Source: Gluconacetobacter tumulicola (GTDB lineage: Bacteria > Pseudomonadota > Alphaproteobacteria > Acetobacterales > Acetobacteraceae). Taken from it: a stretch of 64,000 nt of DNA. The stretch spans positions 124,001-188,000 of the forward strand of contig NZ_JABEQL010000001.1 in NCBI RefSeq assembly GCF_014174215.1, in the 5' to 3' direction. Every line of letters starts with the position of its first letter. Position 1 is the stretch's first letter. The notes beneath the pieces were generated by a model. It had not been told where the DNA came from and ran no database searches. It saw only the letters and a program-made list of their open reading frames with translations. Positions 8,621 through 19,441 of the stretch are shown here, one piece after another. A program made the translations under genes and the position numbers.

Positions 8621-10687
8621 TTACTCCGCCGCCACGGTCCGGGGATGGACATAGATCCGCGAACACTCACCCATCGTCGGGCTGGCCCGGCAGATCGGAT
8701 CCGTCTGATAATAATCGTCGAAGACCGGGCGGAACGGCGCCGACGACACCGCGCCGGCGCCCATCGGCCCCGGCAGCGCCGACGCGTCCACCGCATCCAG
8801 CCCGCCAATCACCCGGAAGACCGGATTGACCGTGGCCAGCCGCTCCCGCAGCATCTCCACCGTGTCATAGGGCAGCGTATGGCCTACAACCTCGGAGAAG
8901 GCGCGCAGGATGCGCCAGTCCTCGCGCGCGTCGCCGGGCGGCATGACCGCCCGGAACGACCGCTGGACCCGCCCCTCGGTATTCACATAGGTGCCGGACT
9001 TCTCGGCATAGGTCGCGCCGGGCAGGATCACATCCGCCCGCACCGCCGCCGCATCGCCATGATGGCCCTGATAGATGACGAATGTTTGCGGCCCGATCTG
9101 CGCGGTATGGAACTCGTCCGCCCCCAGCAGCCACAGCACATCGACGCCGCCGCTCATCATTCCGGCGGCGCTGCGCCCGCCCTTGCCCGGCACCAGCCCC
9201 AGATCCAGCCCGGCGACGCGGCTCGCCGCGCGATGCAGCACGTTGAAGCCGTTCCACCCAGCCCCGACCACGCCCGTCTCGGCCGCCAGCGCCCAGGTCG
9301 AAGCCAGGATCGCCCGCGCATCCGGCCGCGTCAGCGCGCCATGCCCGACGATGATCATCGGCGTCTTCGCCGCCTTCAGCACCTCGGCGAAAGGATGCGT
9401 GCCATCCCGCAGGGCTGCCAGCACCTCCGGCCCCTCACCCAGCAATTCCGCCTTGTAGGTCGGGTCCGCCGTCGGCGCGCCGATCAGCCCGATCGGGAAC
9501 TCACCCCGGCCCGCCGCAAGGAAACGCTTGCGGATACGCGCATTCAGCACCGGCGCTTCCTGGCGCGGGATCGACCCCACGATCAGCAGCGCGTCGGCAT
9601 CCTCGATCCCGGCAATGGTGGTGCCGAACGTGTAATAGGCCCGGTGCGACAGATCGTAATCCGCGCCATCCTGGCGACAGTCGATATTGGGCGAACCCAG
9701 CGCCGTCATCAGGTCCTTCAGCGCAAGCAGGCTCTCGGCATCGCACAGATCACCGGCAATCGCCCCGATCCGGTCGCCCGCCACGCCCTCCAGCCGCTTG
9801 CCGATGGCCACGAACGCGTCCTGCCACGACACGGCCTGCAACTTGCCATGGACCCGCACCCAGGGCCGGTCCAGCCGGCGATGTTTCAGCCCATCGACCG
9901 AGAACCGCCCCTTGTCGGCCAGCCACTCCTCGTTCACGGCGTCATTGACGCGCGGCACGGCCCGCAGCACGGCGGTGCCGCGCACATGCAGGCTGATATT
10001 GGCGCCCACCGCGTCGCTGACATCGATGGAGTCCGTCCGCTTCAGCTCCCACGGCCGGGCGGTGAAGGCATAAGGCTTGGAGGTCAGGGCCCCCACCGGG
10101 CAGATGTCGATCAGATTGCCCGACAGTTCGGAGGTCAGCGCCTTCTCGACGTAATTGGTGACTTCCATGTTTTCGCCGCGCGAGACCGCGCCCAGTTCGG
10201 GCACGCCCGCGATCTCGGTCGCGAAACGGATGCAGCGCGTGCACTGGATGCAGCGCGTCATCACGGTCTTGACCAGCGGGCCGAGATATTTGTCCGTCAC
10301 CGCGCGCTTGGCTTCCTGATAGCGCGAGTGATCGGCGCCATAGCCGAACGCCTGATCCTGCAGGTCGCATTCGCCACCCTGGTCGCAGATCGGGCAATCC
10401 AGCGGATGGTTGATCAGCAGGAATTCCATCACCGCCCGCCGCGCCTTGCGCACGATCTCGGTGTCGGTCAGGATTTCCATCCCTTCCGCCACCGGAAAGC
10501 CGCAGGACGCCACCGGCTTGGGTGCCCGCACCACCTGCACCAGGCACATGCGGCAATTGCCGGCGACCGACAGACGCTCATGGAAACAGAAGCGCGGGAT
10601 TTCCTTGCCGGCCGCCTCGCACGCCTGCAGCGCGCTGGACCCGTTGGGAACGTCGACCACGATCCCGTCGACGGTTACTTTCACCAT
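8621..10687 (-). CDS. nuoG: NADH-quinone oxidoreductase subunit G
   Basis: Iron-sulfur subunit of the NADH-oxidising arm, 688 residues. The N-terminus is a plant-type [2Fe-2S] domain (FCFHERLSVAGNCRMCLVQV, cysteines near residues 35-50). A His/Cys-ligated cluster segment (CDQGGECDLQDQAFGY) and a 4Fe ferredoxin-like pair (CIQCTRCIRF, DICPVGALTSK) follow. The rest is a degenerate molybdopterin-oxidoreductase fold. The start MVKVTVDGIVVDVP at 10687 was chosen over a longer frame because this is where NuoG homology begins and nuoF ends six bases earlier. Confidence 0.96.
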   Translation of the reverse strand: MVKVTVDGIVVDVPNGSSALQACEAAGKEIPRFCFHERLSVAGNCRMCLVQVVRAPKPVASCGFPVAEGMEILTDTEIVRKARRAVMEFLLINHPLDCPICDQGGECDLQDQAFGYGADHSRYQEAKRAVTDKYLGPLVKTVMTRCIQCTRCIRFATEIAGVPELGAVSRGENMEVTNYVEKALTSELSGNLIDICPVGALTSKPYAFTARPWELKRTDSIDVSDAVGANISLHVRGTAVLRAVPRVNDAVNEEWLADKGRFSVDGLKHRRLDRPWVRVHGKLQAVSWQDAFVAIGKRLEGVAGDRIGAIAGDLCDAESLLALKDLMTALGSPNIDCRQDGADYDLSHRAYYTFGTTIAGIEDADALLIVGSIPRQEAPVLNARIRKRFLAAGRGEFPIGLIGAPTADPTYKAELLGEGPEVLAALRDGTHPFAEVLKAAKTPMIIVGHGALTRPDARAILASTWALAAETGVVGAGWNGFNVLHRAASRVAGLDLGLVPGKGGRSAAGMMSGGVDVLWLLGADEFHTAQIGPQTFVIYQGHHGDAAAVRADVILPGATYAEKSGTYVNTEGRVQRSFRAVMPPGDAREDWRILRAFSEVVGHTLPYDTVEMLRERLATVNPVFRVIGGLDAVDASALPGPMGAGAVSSAPFRPVFDDYYQTDPICRASPTMGECSRIYVHPRTVAAE

Positions 10688-10692
10688 CGCCC

Positions 10693-12018
10693 TTACTCCG
10701 CCGCCACAGGAATACCGAGCGGCACCTGCGTAATCCGCCCACCGCCATGGGCCGCCTTGTAGGCCATAATCCGCTCTTCCATCACCGGGCGGAAATGCCG
10801 GATCAGCCCCTGGATCGGCCACGCGGCGGCATCACCCAGCGCGCAGATCGTGTGGCCCTCGACCTGGCGCGTCACCTGTTCGAGCATGTCGATTTCCTCG
10901 ATCTCCGCCCGCCCCTCGACCATCCGGTTCATCACCCGCATCATCCAGCCGGTACCCTCGCGGCACGGTGTGCACTGGCCGCAGCTCTCATGCTTGAAGA
11001 ATTGCGAGAACCGGGCGATCGCCTTGATGATGTCGGTCGATTTGTCCATCACGATCATGCAGGCAGTGCCCAGGCCCGAGCGCTCGGCGCGCAGGCTGTC
11101 ATAATCCATCAGCACCGTTTCGCAGACCGACGCCGGCAGTAGCGGCACCGAACACCCGCCGGGGATCACCGCCAGCAGATTGTCCCAGCCGCCGCGCACC
11201 CCGCCGCCATGCTTCTCGATGATGTCCTTCAGCGGCACGCCCAGCTCTTCCTCGAACACGCAGGGCGTATTCACATGGCCCGAAATGGCCATCAGCTTGG
11301 TGCCCGCATTGTTCGGCCGCCCCAGCGCCGAGAACCACGAGGCCCCGCGCCGCAGGATGGTGGACGACACCGCGATGCTCTCGACATTGTTGACCGTCGT
11401 CGGGCAGCCATACAGGCCCATCGCCGCCGGAAAGGGCGGCTTCATGCGCGGCTGCCCCTTCTTGCCCTCAAGGCTTTCCAGCAGCGCGGTTTCCTCGCCG
11501 CAGATATAGGCGCCGGCACCCCGATGAATGTAGAAATCGAAATCCCAGCCCGACCCGGCGGCATTCCTGCCGATCAGCCCGGCCGCATAGGCCTCGTCGA
11601 TCGCAATCTGCAGATGACGCGCCTCATTGAAAAACTCGCCGCGGATATAAATATAAGCCGCATGCGCGCCCATCGCGAACGACGCAATCAGCGCGCTCTC
11701 GATCAGCTTGTGCGGCTCGTGCCGCAGGATTTCGCGGTCCTTGCAGGTCCCCGGTTCGGACTCGTCGCCATTGATGACCAGGTAATGCGGGCGTCCGTCC
11801 GAATTTTTCGGCATGAACGACCATTTGACACCGGTCGGAAAGCCCGCCCCACCCCGGCCACGCAGGCCGGAGCCCTTCATCTCGTTGACGATGGCGTCCC
11901 GGCCACGCGCCAGGATCTCGGCGGTGCCATCCCAGTCGCCGCGCTGGCGCGCCCCGGCCAGGCGCCAGTCATTCTGACCATACAGGTTGGTGAAGATCCG
12001 GTCTTTATCCTGAAGCAT
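10693..12018 (-). CDS. nuoF: NADH-quinone oxidoreductase subunit F (FMN, NADH binding)
   Basis: Binds NADH and FMN and carries cluster N3; entry point for electrons into complex I. The 441 residues contain the glycine-rich FMN/NADH site [15 protein letters not shown], then [33 protein letters not shown], and the [4Fe-4S] motif [12 protein letters not shown] with the later cysteine in [11 protein letters not shown]. All expected ligands are present. It lies between nuoE (15 bases upstream) and nuoG. Confidence 0.97.
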   Translation of the reverse strand: MLQDKDRIFTNLYGQNDWRLAGARQRGDWDGTAEILARGRDAIVNEMKGSGLRGRGGAGFPTGVKWSFMPKNSDGRPHYLVINGDESEPGTCKDREILRHEPHKLIESALIASFAMGAHAAYIYIRGEFFNEARHLQIAIDEAYAAGLIGRNAAGSGWDFDFYIHRGAGAYICGEETALLESLEGKKGQPRMKPPFPAAMGLYGCPTTVNNVESIAVSSTILRRGASWFSALGRPNNAGTKLMAISGHVNTPCVFEEELGVPLKDIIEKHGGGVRGGWDNLLAVIPGGCSVPLLPASVCETVLMDYDSLRAERSGLGTACMIVMDKSTDIIKAIARFSQFFKHESCGQCTPCREGTGWMMRVMNRMVEGRAEIEEIDMLEQVTRQVEGHTICALGDAAAWPIQGLIRHFRPVMEERIMAYKAAHGGGRITQVPLGIPVAAE

Positions 12019-12033
12019 TGCCGTCTCTCCCGC

Positions 12034-12672
12034 TCAGCCCTGTTTCGCCGGACTATCCGTCAGCGTCTTGCGCCCACCTTCCGGTGCCGAGCTCACCCGG
12101 TCGATCGTCGGTCCCGGCGTCGGGCGTTCGCCACGACGCAGCGCCTCGATCAGCTCGATCGTGCGCGGCCCGTCCAGATCCTCGTAGAAATCATCATCAA
12201 CCTGCAGGATCGGCGCATTGGCGCAGGCACCCAGGCACTCCACCTCGGTCAGGGTAAACAGCCCGTCGGCGCTCGACTGGCCGAAACCGGCAATCCCGGT
12301 CGCCTTCTTGCAGGCCGCGACCACATCGTCCGAGCCACGCAGCCAGCACGAAGTCGTGGTGCAGACCTGAAGATGATACCGCCCGATCGGCCTGGTATTG
12401 AACATCAGGTAGAAGGTCGCCACCTCATAGACACGGATCGGCGCAACCTCCAGCCGGCGCGCGATCTCGTCCATCGCCACGCGCGGCACCCAGGCGCTGC
12501 CCGTCTGCCGGCCCATCTGCTTCTGCACGACATACAGGAGCGGGAGCGTGCCGCTGGCCTTACGCTCGGGCGGATATTTGGCCAGGATCGCCGCGATCTG
12601 CTCTTCGCTCTCGGCATCGAAGGCAAAGGTGGCGGGCTGTTCGATCTGATCGATGGGGGAATGAGCGGACAT
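12034..12672 (-). CDS. nuoE: NADH-quinone oxidoreductase subunit E
   Basis: Thioredoxin-like [2Fe-2S] subunit (cluster N1a) of the NADH dehydrogenase module, 212 residues. The start MSAHSPIDQIEQPATF at 12672 was preferred because the longer frame upstream lies inside nuoD. Family marks are GTLPLLYVVQKQMG, YEVATFYLMFN, CTTTSCWLRGSDDV (first cysteine pair) and VECLGACANAP (second pair). The tail after about residue 185 (ending in TDSPAKQG) is hydrophilic. It begins five bases after the nuoD stop. Confidence 0.96.
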   Translation of the reverse strand: MSAHSPIDQIEQPATFAFDAESEEQIAAILAKYPPERKASGTLPLLYVVQKQMGRQTGSAWVPRVAMDEIARRLEVAPIRVYEVATFYLMFNTRPIGRYHLQVCTTTSCWLRGSDDVVAACKKATGIAGFGQSSADGLFTLTEVECLGACANAPILQVDDDFYEDLDGPRTIELIEALRRGERPTPGPTIDRVSSAPEGGRKTLTDSPAKQG

Positions 12673-12677
12673 CTCTG

Positions 12678-13928
12678 TCACCTGTCTATCTCGCCGAACA
12701 CCAGGTCCAGCGACCCGATGATCGCGACCGCGTCGGCCAGCATGTGGCGGCGCGACATCTCGTCGATCGCCTGCAGATGGGCAAAGCCCGTGGGCCGGAT
12801 CTTGCACCGGTAGGGCCGGTTGCTGCCGTCCGCGACCAGATAGACCCCGAACTCGCCCTTGGGGCTTTCGACCGAAGTATAGGTCGCGCCCGGCGGCACG
12901 TGGTACCCTTCGGTGAACAGCTTGAAATGATGGATCAAAGCTTCCATCGACCGCTTCATCTCCCGGCGCGGCGGCGGGGTGATCTTGTGGTCCTGAATCT
13001 TGACCGGCCCCGGCTTGATCTGCGCCAGGCACTGCTCGACGATCTTCACGCTCTCGCGCATCTCGGCCACACGGACCAGATAGCGATCGTAGCAGTCGCC
13101 CTGGCGCGTGACGGGGATGTTGAACGTCACCTTGTCGTAATTGTCATACGGCTGCGCGCGGCGCAGATCCCACGGCACGCCCGAAGCGCGCAGACAGGGG
13201 CCGCTGAACCCCCAGGCCAGCGCCTGCTCGGTGGTGAACACGCCGATCCCGACCGTCCGCTGCTTCCAGATCCGGTTGTTGGTCAGCAGCGTTTCCAGAT
13301 CGTCGATCCAGCGCGGGAACTGCCGCGCCCATTCCGCGATCCGCTCTTCCAGCCCCGCCGGCAGGTCGCGCGCGACCCCACCCGGGCGGAAATAATTGGC
13401 ATGGAAGCGCGCGCCTGACGCCGCCTCGTAGAACTCGATCAGCTTTTCGCGCTCTTCATACCCCCACAGCGCCGGGGTCAGCGCGCCGCAATCGAGCCCG
13501 AACGAGGTCAGGTTCAGGATATGGTTCAGGATGCGCGTCATTTCGGCGAACATCACGCGAATCCATTTCGCGCGGTCGGGGATCTCGATCCCCAGCAGCT
13601 TCTCCGTCGCCAGCGCGAAAGCCTGTTCCTCGCACATCGGCGAGACGTAATCGAGCCGATCGAAATAAGGCAGCGCCTTGGGATAGGTCTTGTATTCGAT
13701 CAGCTTCTCGGTGCCGCGATGCAGCAGCCCGATATGCGGAATGGCGCGGGCGACGACTTCGCCTTCCATCTCCAGCACCAGGCGCAGCACACCATGGGCC
13801 GACGGGTGCTGCGGGCCGAAATTCAGGGCGTGGGAATCGATCTCCACGGTCCGGATTTCCGCCTTGGCCGCCGCGTCAGCCGACAGCAGCTCTTCCGGAA
13901 TATCCTCGTGAAGGACAATGTCGCTCAT
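12678..13928 (-). CDS. nuoD: NADH-quinone oxidoreductase subunit D (49 kDa)
   Basis: Forms the quinone site with NuoB and NuoH, 416 residues. It shows the hydrogenase-derived N-terminus [19 protein letters not shown] with the quinone-site histidine, then [37 protein letters not shown] and the C-terminal signature ending in LVFGEIDR. Separate nuoC and nuoD genes are seen here, unlike the fused form of enterobacteria. It is 52 bases after nuoC, the second-largest gap between neighbouring nuo genes after the 60 bases between nuoJ and nuoI. Confidence 0.97.
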   Translation of the reverse strand: MSDIVLHEDIPEELLSADAAAKAEIRTVEIDSHALNFGPQHPSAHGVLRLVLEMEGEVVARAIPHIGLLHRGTEKLIEYKTYPKALPYFDRLDYVSPMCEEQAFALATEKLLGIEIPDRAKWIRVMFAEMTRILNHILNLTSFGLDCGALTPALWGYEEREKLIEFYEAASGARFHANYFRPGGVARDLPAGLEERIAEWARQFPRWIDDLETLLTNNRIWKQRTVGIGVFTTEQALAWGFSGPCLRASGVPWDLRRAQPYDNYDKVTFNIPVTRQGDCYDRYLVRVAEMRESVKIVEQCLAQIKPGPVKIQDHKITPPPRREMKRSMEALIHHFKLFTEGYHVPPGATYTSVESPKGEFGVYLVADGSNRPYRCKIRPTGFAHLQAIDEMSRRHMLADAVAIIGSLDLVFGEIDR

Positions 13929-13980
13929 CGTCCGCTCTCCCTCACCTTGCGCGCCCTCGCCATATGTCTGGATGGTCCCG

Positions 13981-14646
13981 TCATCGCGGCAACTTCAGCC
14001 CCTGGCGGGATTCATGCGCCTTCTCGTCGCCCGGCAGGGTCAGGATGCCCTCCCACGGCGATTCGAAATCGAAATTGCGGAAATCCTGCGTCAGCTTCAC
14101 CGGCTCGTAGACCACCTGACGACGATCCTCGTCGTACCGCATCTCGACATAGCCGGTCAGCGGGAAGTCCTTGCGCAGCGGATGCCCCTCGAACCCGTAA
14201 TCGGTCAGGATACGGCGCAGATCCGGCTGGCCCGAGAACAGGACCCCGAACAGATCGTAGCACTCGCGCTCCCACCACGTGGCACAGGGCCACAGATGAT
14301 GCACCGACGGCACCGGATTGGTCTCATCCGTGGTCACGATGACGCGGACCCGGTGGTTACGCGTCACCGACAGCAGATTGTAGACAACCTCGAATCGCTC
14401 CGCCCGCGCCGGATAATCGACACCGCACAGATCCATCATCTGTTCGCAGGCATAACGCGGATCGTCGCGCAGCAACCCCATCAGCGCCAGCAACCGGTCG
14501 CGGCTGGTCCGCACGACCAGTTCGCCATCCTCGATCGCGGCGGAATGGATACCCGGCACGCTCGTCGACAGCGCGAAGGCCAAGGACCCCAGCGCGCCAC
14601 GCGACTGGGCCTGCTGGGTCGTCAGTTCGGTGCCCGGTTCAGCCAC
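13981..14646 (-). CDS. nuoC: NADH-quinone oxidoreductase subunit C (30 kDa)
   Basis: Peripheral-arm structural subunit of complex I, 221 residues. The family signature [20 protein letters not shown] is followed by the [14 protein letters not shown] motif. The likely start is the GTG at 14646, which gives an 8-base overlap with the nuoB end. The N-terminal 20 residues are poorly conserved, so the start could be slightly internal. The C-terminal part ([13 protein letters not shown]) matches the alphaproteobacterial/mitochondrial type. Confidence 0.95.
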   Translation of the reverse strand: MAEPGTELTTQQAQSRGALGSLAFALSTSVPGIHSAAIEDGELVVRTSRDRLLALMGLLRDDPRYACEQMMDLCGVDYPARAERFEVVYNLLSVTRNHRVRVIVTTDETNPVPSVHHLWPCATWWERECYDLFGVLFSGQPDLRRILTDYGFEGHPLRKDFPLTGYVEMRYDEDRRQVVYEPVKLTQDFRNFDFESPWEGILTLPGDEKAHESRQGLKLPR

Positions 14647-15214
14647 GGAGAATCGTCCCTGTCCTGCGGATTTTCTTCTGCAATTGCAGGATGCCGTAGA
14701 TCAGCGCCTCGGCCGTCGGCGGGCAGCCGGGAACGTACACGTCCACCGGCACGATCCGGTCGCATCCGCGCACCACGGAATAGGAATAATGGTAATAGCC
14801 GCCGCCATTGGCGCAGGACCCCATCGAGATCACCCAGCGCGGCTCGGCCATCTGGTCGTAGACGCGGCGCAGGGCCGGCGCCATCTTGTTGGTCAGGGTT
14901 CCGGCCACGATCATCACGTCCGACTGGCGCGGCGACCCGCGCGGAATGATGCCCATCCGGTCCAGATCATAGCGCGGCATGTAGGCGTGGATCATTTCCA
15001 CCGCGCAGCAGGCCAACCCGAAGGACATCGGCCACAAGCTGCCGGTGCGGCCCCAATTGACCAGCTTGTCGAGGTTGGCGACGACGAACCCCTTCTCGGT
15101 GATCTCGCCGGTAATCCCCTTGATGACGGCATCCTGCTCCGGCCCGGGGGGCAGCATGTCCCGGTTCCAGGCGATCGCGCCCTGCCCGTCACCTGTCGCA
15201 TCAGCGATACTCAT
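14639..15214 (-). CDS. nuoB: NADH-quinone oxidoreductase subunit B (cluster N2)
   Basis: Carries the terminal [4Fe-4S] cluster N2 that reduces quinone. The 191 residues hold the tandem cysteines of N2 in [11 protein letters not shown]. The third and fourth ligands are in [20 protein letters not shown] and [13 protein letters not shown]. The N-terminal 25 residues ([20 protein letters not shown]) are a variable extension. Its 3' end overlaps nuoC by eight bases, so the two are probably translationally coupled. Confidence 0.97.
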   Translation of the reverse strand: MSIADATGDGQGAIAWNRDMLPPGPEQDAVIKGITGEITEKGFVVANLDKLVNWGRTGSLWPMSFGLACCAVEMIHAYMPRYDLDRMGIIPRGSPRQSDVMIVAGTLTNKMAPALRRVYDQMAEPRWVISMGSCANGGGYYHYSYSVVRGCDRIVPVDVYVPGCPPTAEALIYGILQLQKKIRRTGTILRG

Positions 15215-15250
15215 GCCTCGTCTCCTCCCCTCACGCGATCCCAGCGCCGC

Positions 15251-15616
15251 TCAATCCCAGTCCAGGGCACCCTTGCACCATTCATAGATGAACCCCACCG
15301 TCAGAATGCCCAGGAACCCCATCATCGACAGGAAGCCGAACAGGCCGATCCGCGACAGGCTGACCGCCCAGGGGAAAAGAAAGGCGACTTCAAGGTCGAA
15401 GATGATGAACAGGATCGCCACCAGATAGAACCGGACATCGAAACGATGCCGCGCATCGTCGAATGCCTCGAACCCGCATTCATAGGCCGAGACCTTCTCG
15501 GCATAGGGCTTCTGATGACCGAAGAGCAGGGAGCTTCCCAGCATCGCGCCGGCGATCACCACCGCCAGAACACCGAAAACCAGAACTGGAAAATAATCCG
15601 CAAGAACGGAATTCAT
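15251..15616 (-). CDS. nuoA: NADH-quinone oxidoreductase subunit A
   Basis: First gene of the complex I operon; a 121-residue protein with three membrane helices. The loop segment [20 protein letters not shown] carries the conserved Cys-Gly-Phe that is sensitive to the enzyme state, followed by [20 protein letters not shown]. Start [20 protein letters not shown]. The nuo promoter should lie in the 290 bases upstream, before tRNA-Asp. Confidence 0.97.
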   Translation of the reverse strand: MNSVLADYFPVLVFGVLAVVIAGAMLGSSLLFGHQKPYAEKVSAYECGFEAFDDARHRFDVRFYLVAILFIIFDLEVAFLFPWAVSLSRIGLFGFLSMMGFLGILTVGFIYEWCKGALDWD

Positions 15617-15902
15617 GGCGCGTCTCCCTGACTGATGGCCCGCTTGCCGCGGGCGTCATGACGAACAGGGCGTCGTCATGGTCAGGAGGTTAGACCCATC
15701 GTCCGGACGCGACCAGACCGCGACGCGCCATCGGGGGATGAACATTCCCGTGATGATGAATACGCTATACGGATATGCGCGTTAGGGACGACCTGTCTTT
15801 TCCCGGACCAAAATATTGGAAGCCGGGCCAGATCCGATTATTGGGAAGATGCACCTTTAACAGGTGCCATACGGTCGATCATTATTAAACATGAAACGAC
15901 CA
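15617..15902. promoter_or_regulatory. nuo operon leader and tRNA-Asp downstream region
   Basis: Non-coding stretch that must contain the nuo promoter for the minus strand. No sigma-70 box pair can be named with confidence. A perfect hairpin GCACCT-TTAAC-AGGTGC at 15851-15867 lies about 36 bases downstream of the tRNA-Asp 3' end. It may end or process that transcript, but no T-tract follows. Confidence 0.35.
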
Positions 15903-15979
<77 letters not shown>

Positions 15980-16092
15980 GAAGGCGTGAGGCGGTGTTTA
16001 ACCATGCAGCCGGGACGCGTCAACCAGACGATTGTCATTTTGTCCGGTATGCCGACGAAGCAGGACAATCATCCGGCACCGGGCCGGCATCA

Positions 16093-16167
16093 TGGTGGGC
16101 GATGACGGGATCGAACCGCCGACCCTCTCGGTGTAAACGAGACGCTCTACCGCTGAGCTAATCGCCC
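16093..16167 (-). tRNA. tRNA-Val (TAC)
   Basis: A 75-base cloverleaf on the minus strand. The acceptor GGGCGAT pairs with ATCGCCC, the D-arm is TAGCTCAGCGGTAGAGC, the anticodon loop GTTTACAC gives anticodon TAC and the T-arm has CGGTTCGATCCCGTC. CCA is encoded at 16093-16095. It lies 113 bases upstream of tRNA-Asp in the same direction, so the two may share a transcript. Confidence 0.96.
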
Positions 16168-16199
16168 CAAGACAGGGCTGGCCCGCCAGGGCCAGCCGG

Positions 16200-16226
16200 G
16201 GAACAGGCGGACAGGCCGCCTGCTCC
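16200..16226 (-). terminator. Stem-loop downstream of hupB
   Basis: The arms GGAACAGGCGG and CCGCCTGCTCC form an 11-pair stem with one G-U wobble and a 5-base loop. It starts 19 bases past the HU stop codon on the minus strand. No T-tract follows, so it could be a transcript end stabiliser or a weak terminator. The position fits an end for hupB before tRNA-Val. Confidence 0.5.
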
Positions 16227-16244
16227 GGTCACATCAGCGCGTGA

Positions 16245-16529
16245 TCAGCTCACGGCTTCCTTCAGGTTCTTGCCCGGCTTGAAGCGAACCGAGGTCGAAG
16301 CCGGAATGTCGATTTCCTCGCCGGTGCGGGGATTGCGGCCCTTGGCTGCCTTGCGGGTCGCCGTCACGAAGGTCCCGAAGCCCACCAGACGGACTTCCTG
16401 CTTCTTCGACAGGGCCTTCTCGATCGCACTGAACACGGCGTCGACCACTTCGCCAGCCTTCGCCTTGGGCAGATCGGCATCATCGGCCACAGCGGCGACG
16501 AGTTCCTGCTTGTTAAGTGGCTTCTCCAT
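16245..16529 (-). CDS. hupB: DNA-binding protein HU
   Basis: Small nucleoid protein of 94 residues that bends DNA as a dimer. The start MEKPLNKQELVAAVADDAD at 16529 has AGAAAGG upstream. The HU/IHF signature is seen as GFGTFVTATRKAAKGRNPRTG, with the DNA-binding beta arm proline in GRNPRTGEEIDIPAS and the C-terminus VRFKPGKNLKEAVS. It sits downstream of lon on the same strand, the usual alphaproteobacterial order, with a 171-base gap that probably holds its own promoter. Confidence 0.97.
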   Translation of the reverse strand: MEKPLNKQELVAAVADDADLPKAKAGEVVDAVFSAIEKALSKKQEVRLVGFGTFVTATRKAAKGRNPRTGEEIDIPASTSVRFKPGKNLKEAVS

Positions 16530-16700
16530 TTTACGCCTTTCTTTCTCTGTGCACGCGCCGGAACCGAGCTCCCGCCAACGCCGCATTGGCCCGCACTATG
16601 CAGCCGTTTTTTGCCGCGTCAACCGAGCACACCGCCCGGATCAGCCGAAAATCCGGCCAAACCGGGGGGTTGGTGCCATTTTGACACAATCAATGCGGTG

Positions 16701-19214
16701 TCAATGCGGCAGGGACGCAGCAGCCATTCCCGTTGCAGGGGCCGGGCTGGCCACCGCATCTTCCGACTCCTGGCTCCATTCGATCGGCTCGGGGCGCCGA
16801 GCCAGGGCCTGGCCGATGACGTCATCGACATGGGAGACGGGAATGACGCGCAGGCCCTTCTTCACCGTGTCGGGAATATCGACCAGGTCCTTCTCGTTGT
16901 CCTTGGGGATGAAGACCGTCTTGATGCCCGCCCGGTGGGCCGCCAGCAGCTTCTCCTTCAGCCCGCCGATCGCCAGCACGCGGCCGCGCAGCGTGATCTC
17001 ACCCGTCATCGCCACGTCGCGCCGCACCGGAATGCCGGTCAGCACGCTGACCAGCGACGTCGCCATCGCAATGCCGGCCGACGGCCCATCCTTCGGAGTC
17101 GCTCCCTCGGGCACATGCACATGCAGGTCGCGCTTCTCGAACAGGGTCGGCTTGATGCCGAAGGTCACGGCCCGGCTGCGGACATAGGACAGGGCCGCCG
17201 CAACGCTCTCCTGCATCACGTCGCCCAGCTTGCCCGTCTGCTTGATCGCACCCTTGCCCGGCACCATCACGCTCTCGATGGTCAGGATCTCGCCCCCGAC
17301 CTCGGTCCAGGCCAGGCCGGTCACGACGCCGACCATGTCCTCGGCCTCGGTCTCGCCGTAGCGGAACCGCTTCACGCCCGCGTATTTTTCCAGATTCTTG
17401 CGGGTGATCGCCACCTTCTTGGCCTTGCCGGTCACGATCTCGCGCACCGCCTTGCGGGCCAGGGTCGCGATCTCGCGCTCCAGGTTCCGCACGCCGGCCT
17501 CACGCGTGTAGCTCCGCACCAGCTCGCGCAGCGCATCGTCGCTGACCGACCATTCGTCCGCCTTCAGGCTGTGCGCGTCCGCCTGCTTGTTCAGCAGGTG
17601 GCGCTTGGCGATCTCAACCTTCTCGTCCTCGGTGTAGCCGGACAGGCGGATGATCTCCATGCGGTCCAGCAGCGGCTGGGGCATGTTCAGGCTGTTGGCG
17701 GTGGTGACGAACATCACATCCGACAGGTCGTAATCGACCTCCAGATAATGGTCGGCAAAGGTCCCGTTCTGCTCCGGGTCCAGCACCTCCAGCAGCGCCG
17801 AAGACGGATCACCGCGCCAGTCGGCCCCCAGCTTGTCGATCTCGTCCAGCAGGAAGAGCGGGTTGGAGGCCTTCGCCTTCTTCATCCCCTGGATGATCTT
17901 GCCGGGCATCGAGCCGATATAGGTCCGCCGGTGGCCGCGGATCTCGGCCTCGTCACGCACGCCGCCCAGCGACATGCGCACATAATGGCGCCCCGTCGCC
18001 TTGGCGATCGACCGCGCGAGCGAGGTCTTGCCCACGCCAGGCGGCCCCACCAGGCACAGAATCGGCCCCTTGACCTTCTGCGCCCGGCTCTGGACCGCCA
18101 GATATTCCAGGATGCGCTCCTTGACCTTTTCCAGCCCGTAATGGTCGGTATCGAGCACCTTCTCGGCCTCGGTCAGGTCGCGTTGCACCTTGGACCGCTT
18201 CTTCCACGGCAGGCTCAGGATCCAGTCCAGATAGTTGCGCACCACCGTCGATTCGGCCGACATCGGGCTCATGGCGCGCAGCTTCTTCAGCTCCCCCATC
18301 GCCTTGTCGCGGGCTTCCTTGGGCAGGCGGGCCTTGGCGATCTTTTCCTCAAGCTCGGCGGTCTCGTCCCGACCTTCCTCGCCCTCGCCCAGTTCCTTCT
18401 GGATCGCCTTCAGCTGTTCGTTCAGATAGTATTCGCGCTGCGTCTTCTCCATCTGCCGCTTGACGCGGTTGCGGATGCGCTTTTCCACCTGCAGGACGCC
18501 AATCTCGGCCTCCATATGCGCGAACACACGCTCCAGCCGGGCGTTGACGCCGGGGATCTCCAGGATCTCCTGCTTTTCGGCGATCTTCAGGTTCAGATGG
18601 CTGGCGATCGTGTCGGCCAGCTTCGACAGATCCTCGATCTGGTTCAGCGAAACCAGGACCTCGGGCGCGATCTTCTTGTTCAGCTTGATATATTGCTCGA
18701 ACTGCGAGACCACGGTGCGCCCCAGCGCCTCGCCCTCGTTATCGGCAGCAGGCTCCTCGGTCACCGGCGTGATCTCGGCCTCGAAATGCCCCTCGATATC
18801 GTGCAGCACGGTAATCCGCGCCCGGCGCACCCCCTCGACCAGCACCTTCACCGTGCCGTCGGGCAGCTTCAGCAGCTGCAGGATCGTCGAAACCGTGCCG
18901 TAGCGATAGATATCGTCCGCCGACGGATCGTCCTGCGACGCATTCTTCTGCGCGACCAGCAGGATCTGCTTGTCATGCTTGGTCACCGCTTCCAGCGCCC
19001 GGACCGATTTCTCGCGCCCGACGAACAGCGGCACGATCATGTGCGGAAAGACGACGATATCGCGCAGCGGCAGCACCGCCATCGTCTCGGAATCGGCAAT
19101 CCCCGCCCCTTCCACATCGGAGTCGGCGGCGGTCAGGGGCAGATTCTGGTTTTCATCCGCGGCGGAGGGGCCGCTCTCGGGACGATCAGAATCGGGTCGG
19201 ATGGATTTGGGCAT
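16701..19214 (-). CDS. lon: ATP-dependent protease Lon
   Basis: Cytoplasmic AAA+ serine protease that degrades misfolded and regulatory proteins. The 837 residues include the N-terminal substrate domain ([20 protein letters not shown]), the Walker A motif [13 protein letters not shown], Walker [10 protein letters not shown], and the protease domain with catalytic Ser712 in [10 protein letters not shown] and the later Lys in [19 protein letters not shown]. The ATG at 19214 has a strong AGGAGGT eight or nine bases upstream. It follows clpX with about 210 bases between, enough for a separate (possibly heat-shock) promoter, which I could not define. Confidence 0.98.
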   Translation of the reverse strand: MPKSIRPDSDRPESGPSAADENQNLPLTAADSDVEGAGIADSETMAVLPLRDIVVFPHMIVPLFVGREKSVRALEAVTKHDKQILLVAQKNASQDDPSADDIYRYGTVSTILQLLKLPDGTVKVLVEGVRRARITVLHDIEGHFEAEITPVTEEPAADNEGEALGRTVVSQFEQYIKLNKKIAPEVLVSLNQIEDLSKLADTIASHLNLKIAEKQEILEIPGVNARLERVFAHMEAEIGVLQVEKRIRNRVKRQMEKTQREYYLNEQLKAIQKELGEGEEGRDETAELEEKIAKARLPKEARDKAMGELKKLRAMSPMSAESTVVRNYLDWILSLPWKKRSKVQRDLTEAEKVLDTDHYGLEKVKERILEYLAVQSRAQKVKGPILCLVGPPGVGKTSLARSIAKATGRHYVRMSLGGVRDEAEIRGHRRTYIGSMPGKIIQGMKKAKASNPLFLLDEIDKLGADWRGDPSSALLEVLDPEQNGTFADHYLEVDYDLSDVMFVTTANSLNMPQPLLDRMEIIRLSGYTEDEKVEIAKRHLLNKQADAHSLKADEWSVSDDALRELVRSYTREAGVRNLEREIATLARKAVREIVTGKAKKVAITRKNLEKYAGVKRFRYGETEAEDMVGVVTGLAWTEVGGEILTIESVMVPGKGAIKQTGKLGDVMQESVAAALSYVRSRAVTFGIKPTLFEKRDLHVHVPEGATPKDGPSAGIAMATSLVSVLTGIPVRRDVAMTGEITLRGRVLAIGGLKEKLLAAHRAGIKTVFIPKDNEKDLVDIPDTVKKGLRVIPVSHVDDVIGQALARRPEPIEWSQESEDAVASPAPATGMAAASLPH

Positions 19215-19416
19215 ATCGTGTGACCTCCTGAAGGACGATCGCGGGCGGGCGCCCATTCGCGGCACGCCCCGCCCGGTGTGTCGCTGACGCGATCACGGAT
19301 AACATCATGTCGTCATTCGGGGCCGCCACGGCAAGACCCCGGACGATGGGGACGCGCTGCCCGCATGGGGCACCGCCCCCGATGCGGGACGGCAGTCCCT
19401 GAGAAAAGGCCAGGGC

Positions 19417-19441
19417 GAACAGTCGGTCAGGCCGACTGTTC
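19417..19441 (-). terminator. Perfect hairpin enclosing the clpX stop codon
   Basis: The arms GAACAGTCGG and CCGACTGTTC form a perfect 10-pair stem with a 5-base loop. Read on the minus strand, the loop is CCTGA, so the clpX stop codon sits in the loop. About eight bases later comes TTTTC, a short T-run. The structure fits an intrinsic terminator or a 3' end stabiliser for clpX that begins inside the coding sequence. Confidence 0.6.

Noticed and set aside
8054-10762. A 902-codon open frame on the plus strand antisense to nuoG/nuoH
   Set aside because: The composition (runs of His, Arg, Gln) is typical of GC-rich antisense shadows, and the other strand encodes clear NuoG and NuoH.
16611-19223. 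An 870-codon open frame on the plus strand antisense to lon
   Set aside because: It mirrors lon in the opposite strand, with His/Gln/Arg-rich composition and no motif. Similar long shadows opposite clpP/tig, sufB/C and the PEPC-like gene were dropped for the same reason.
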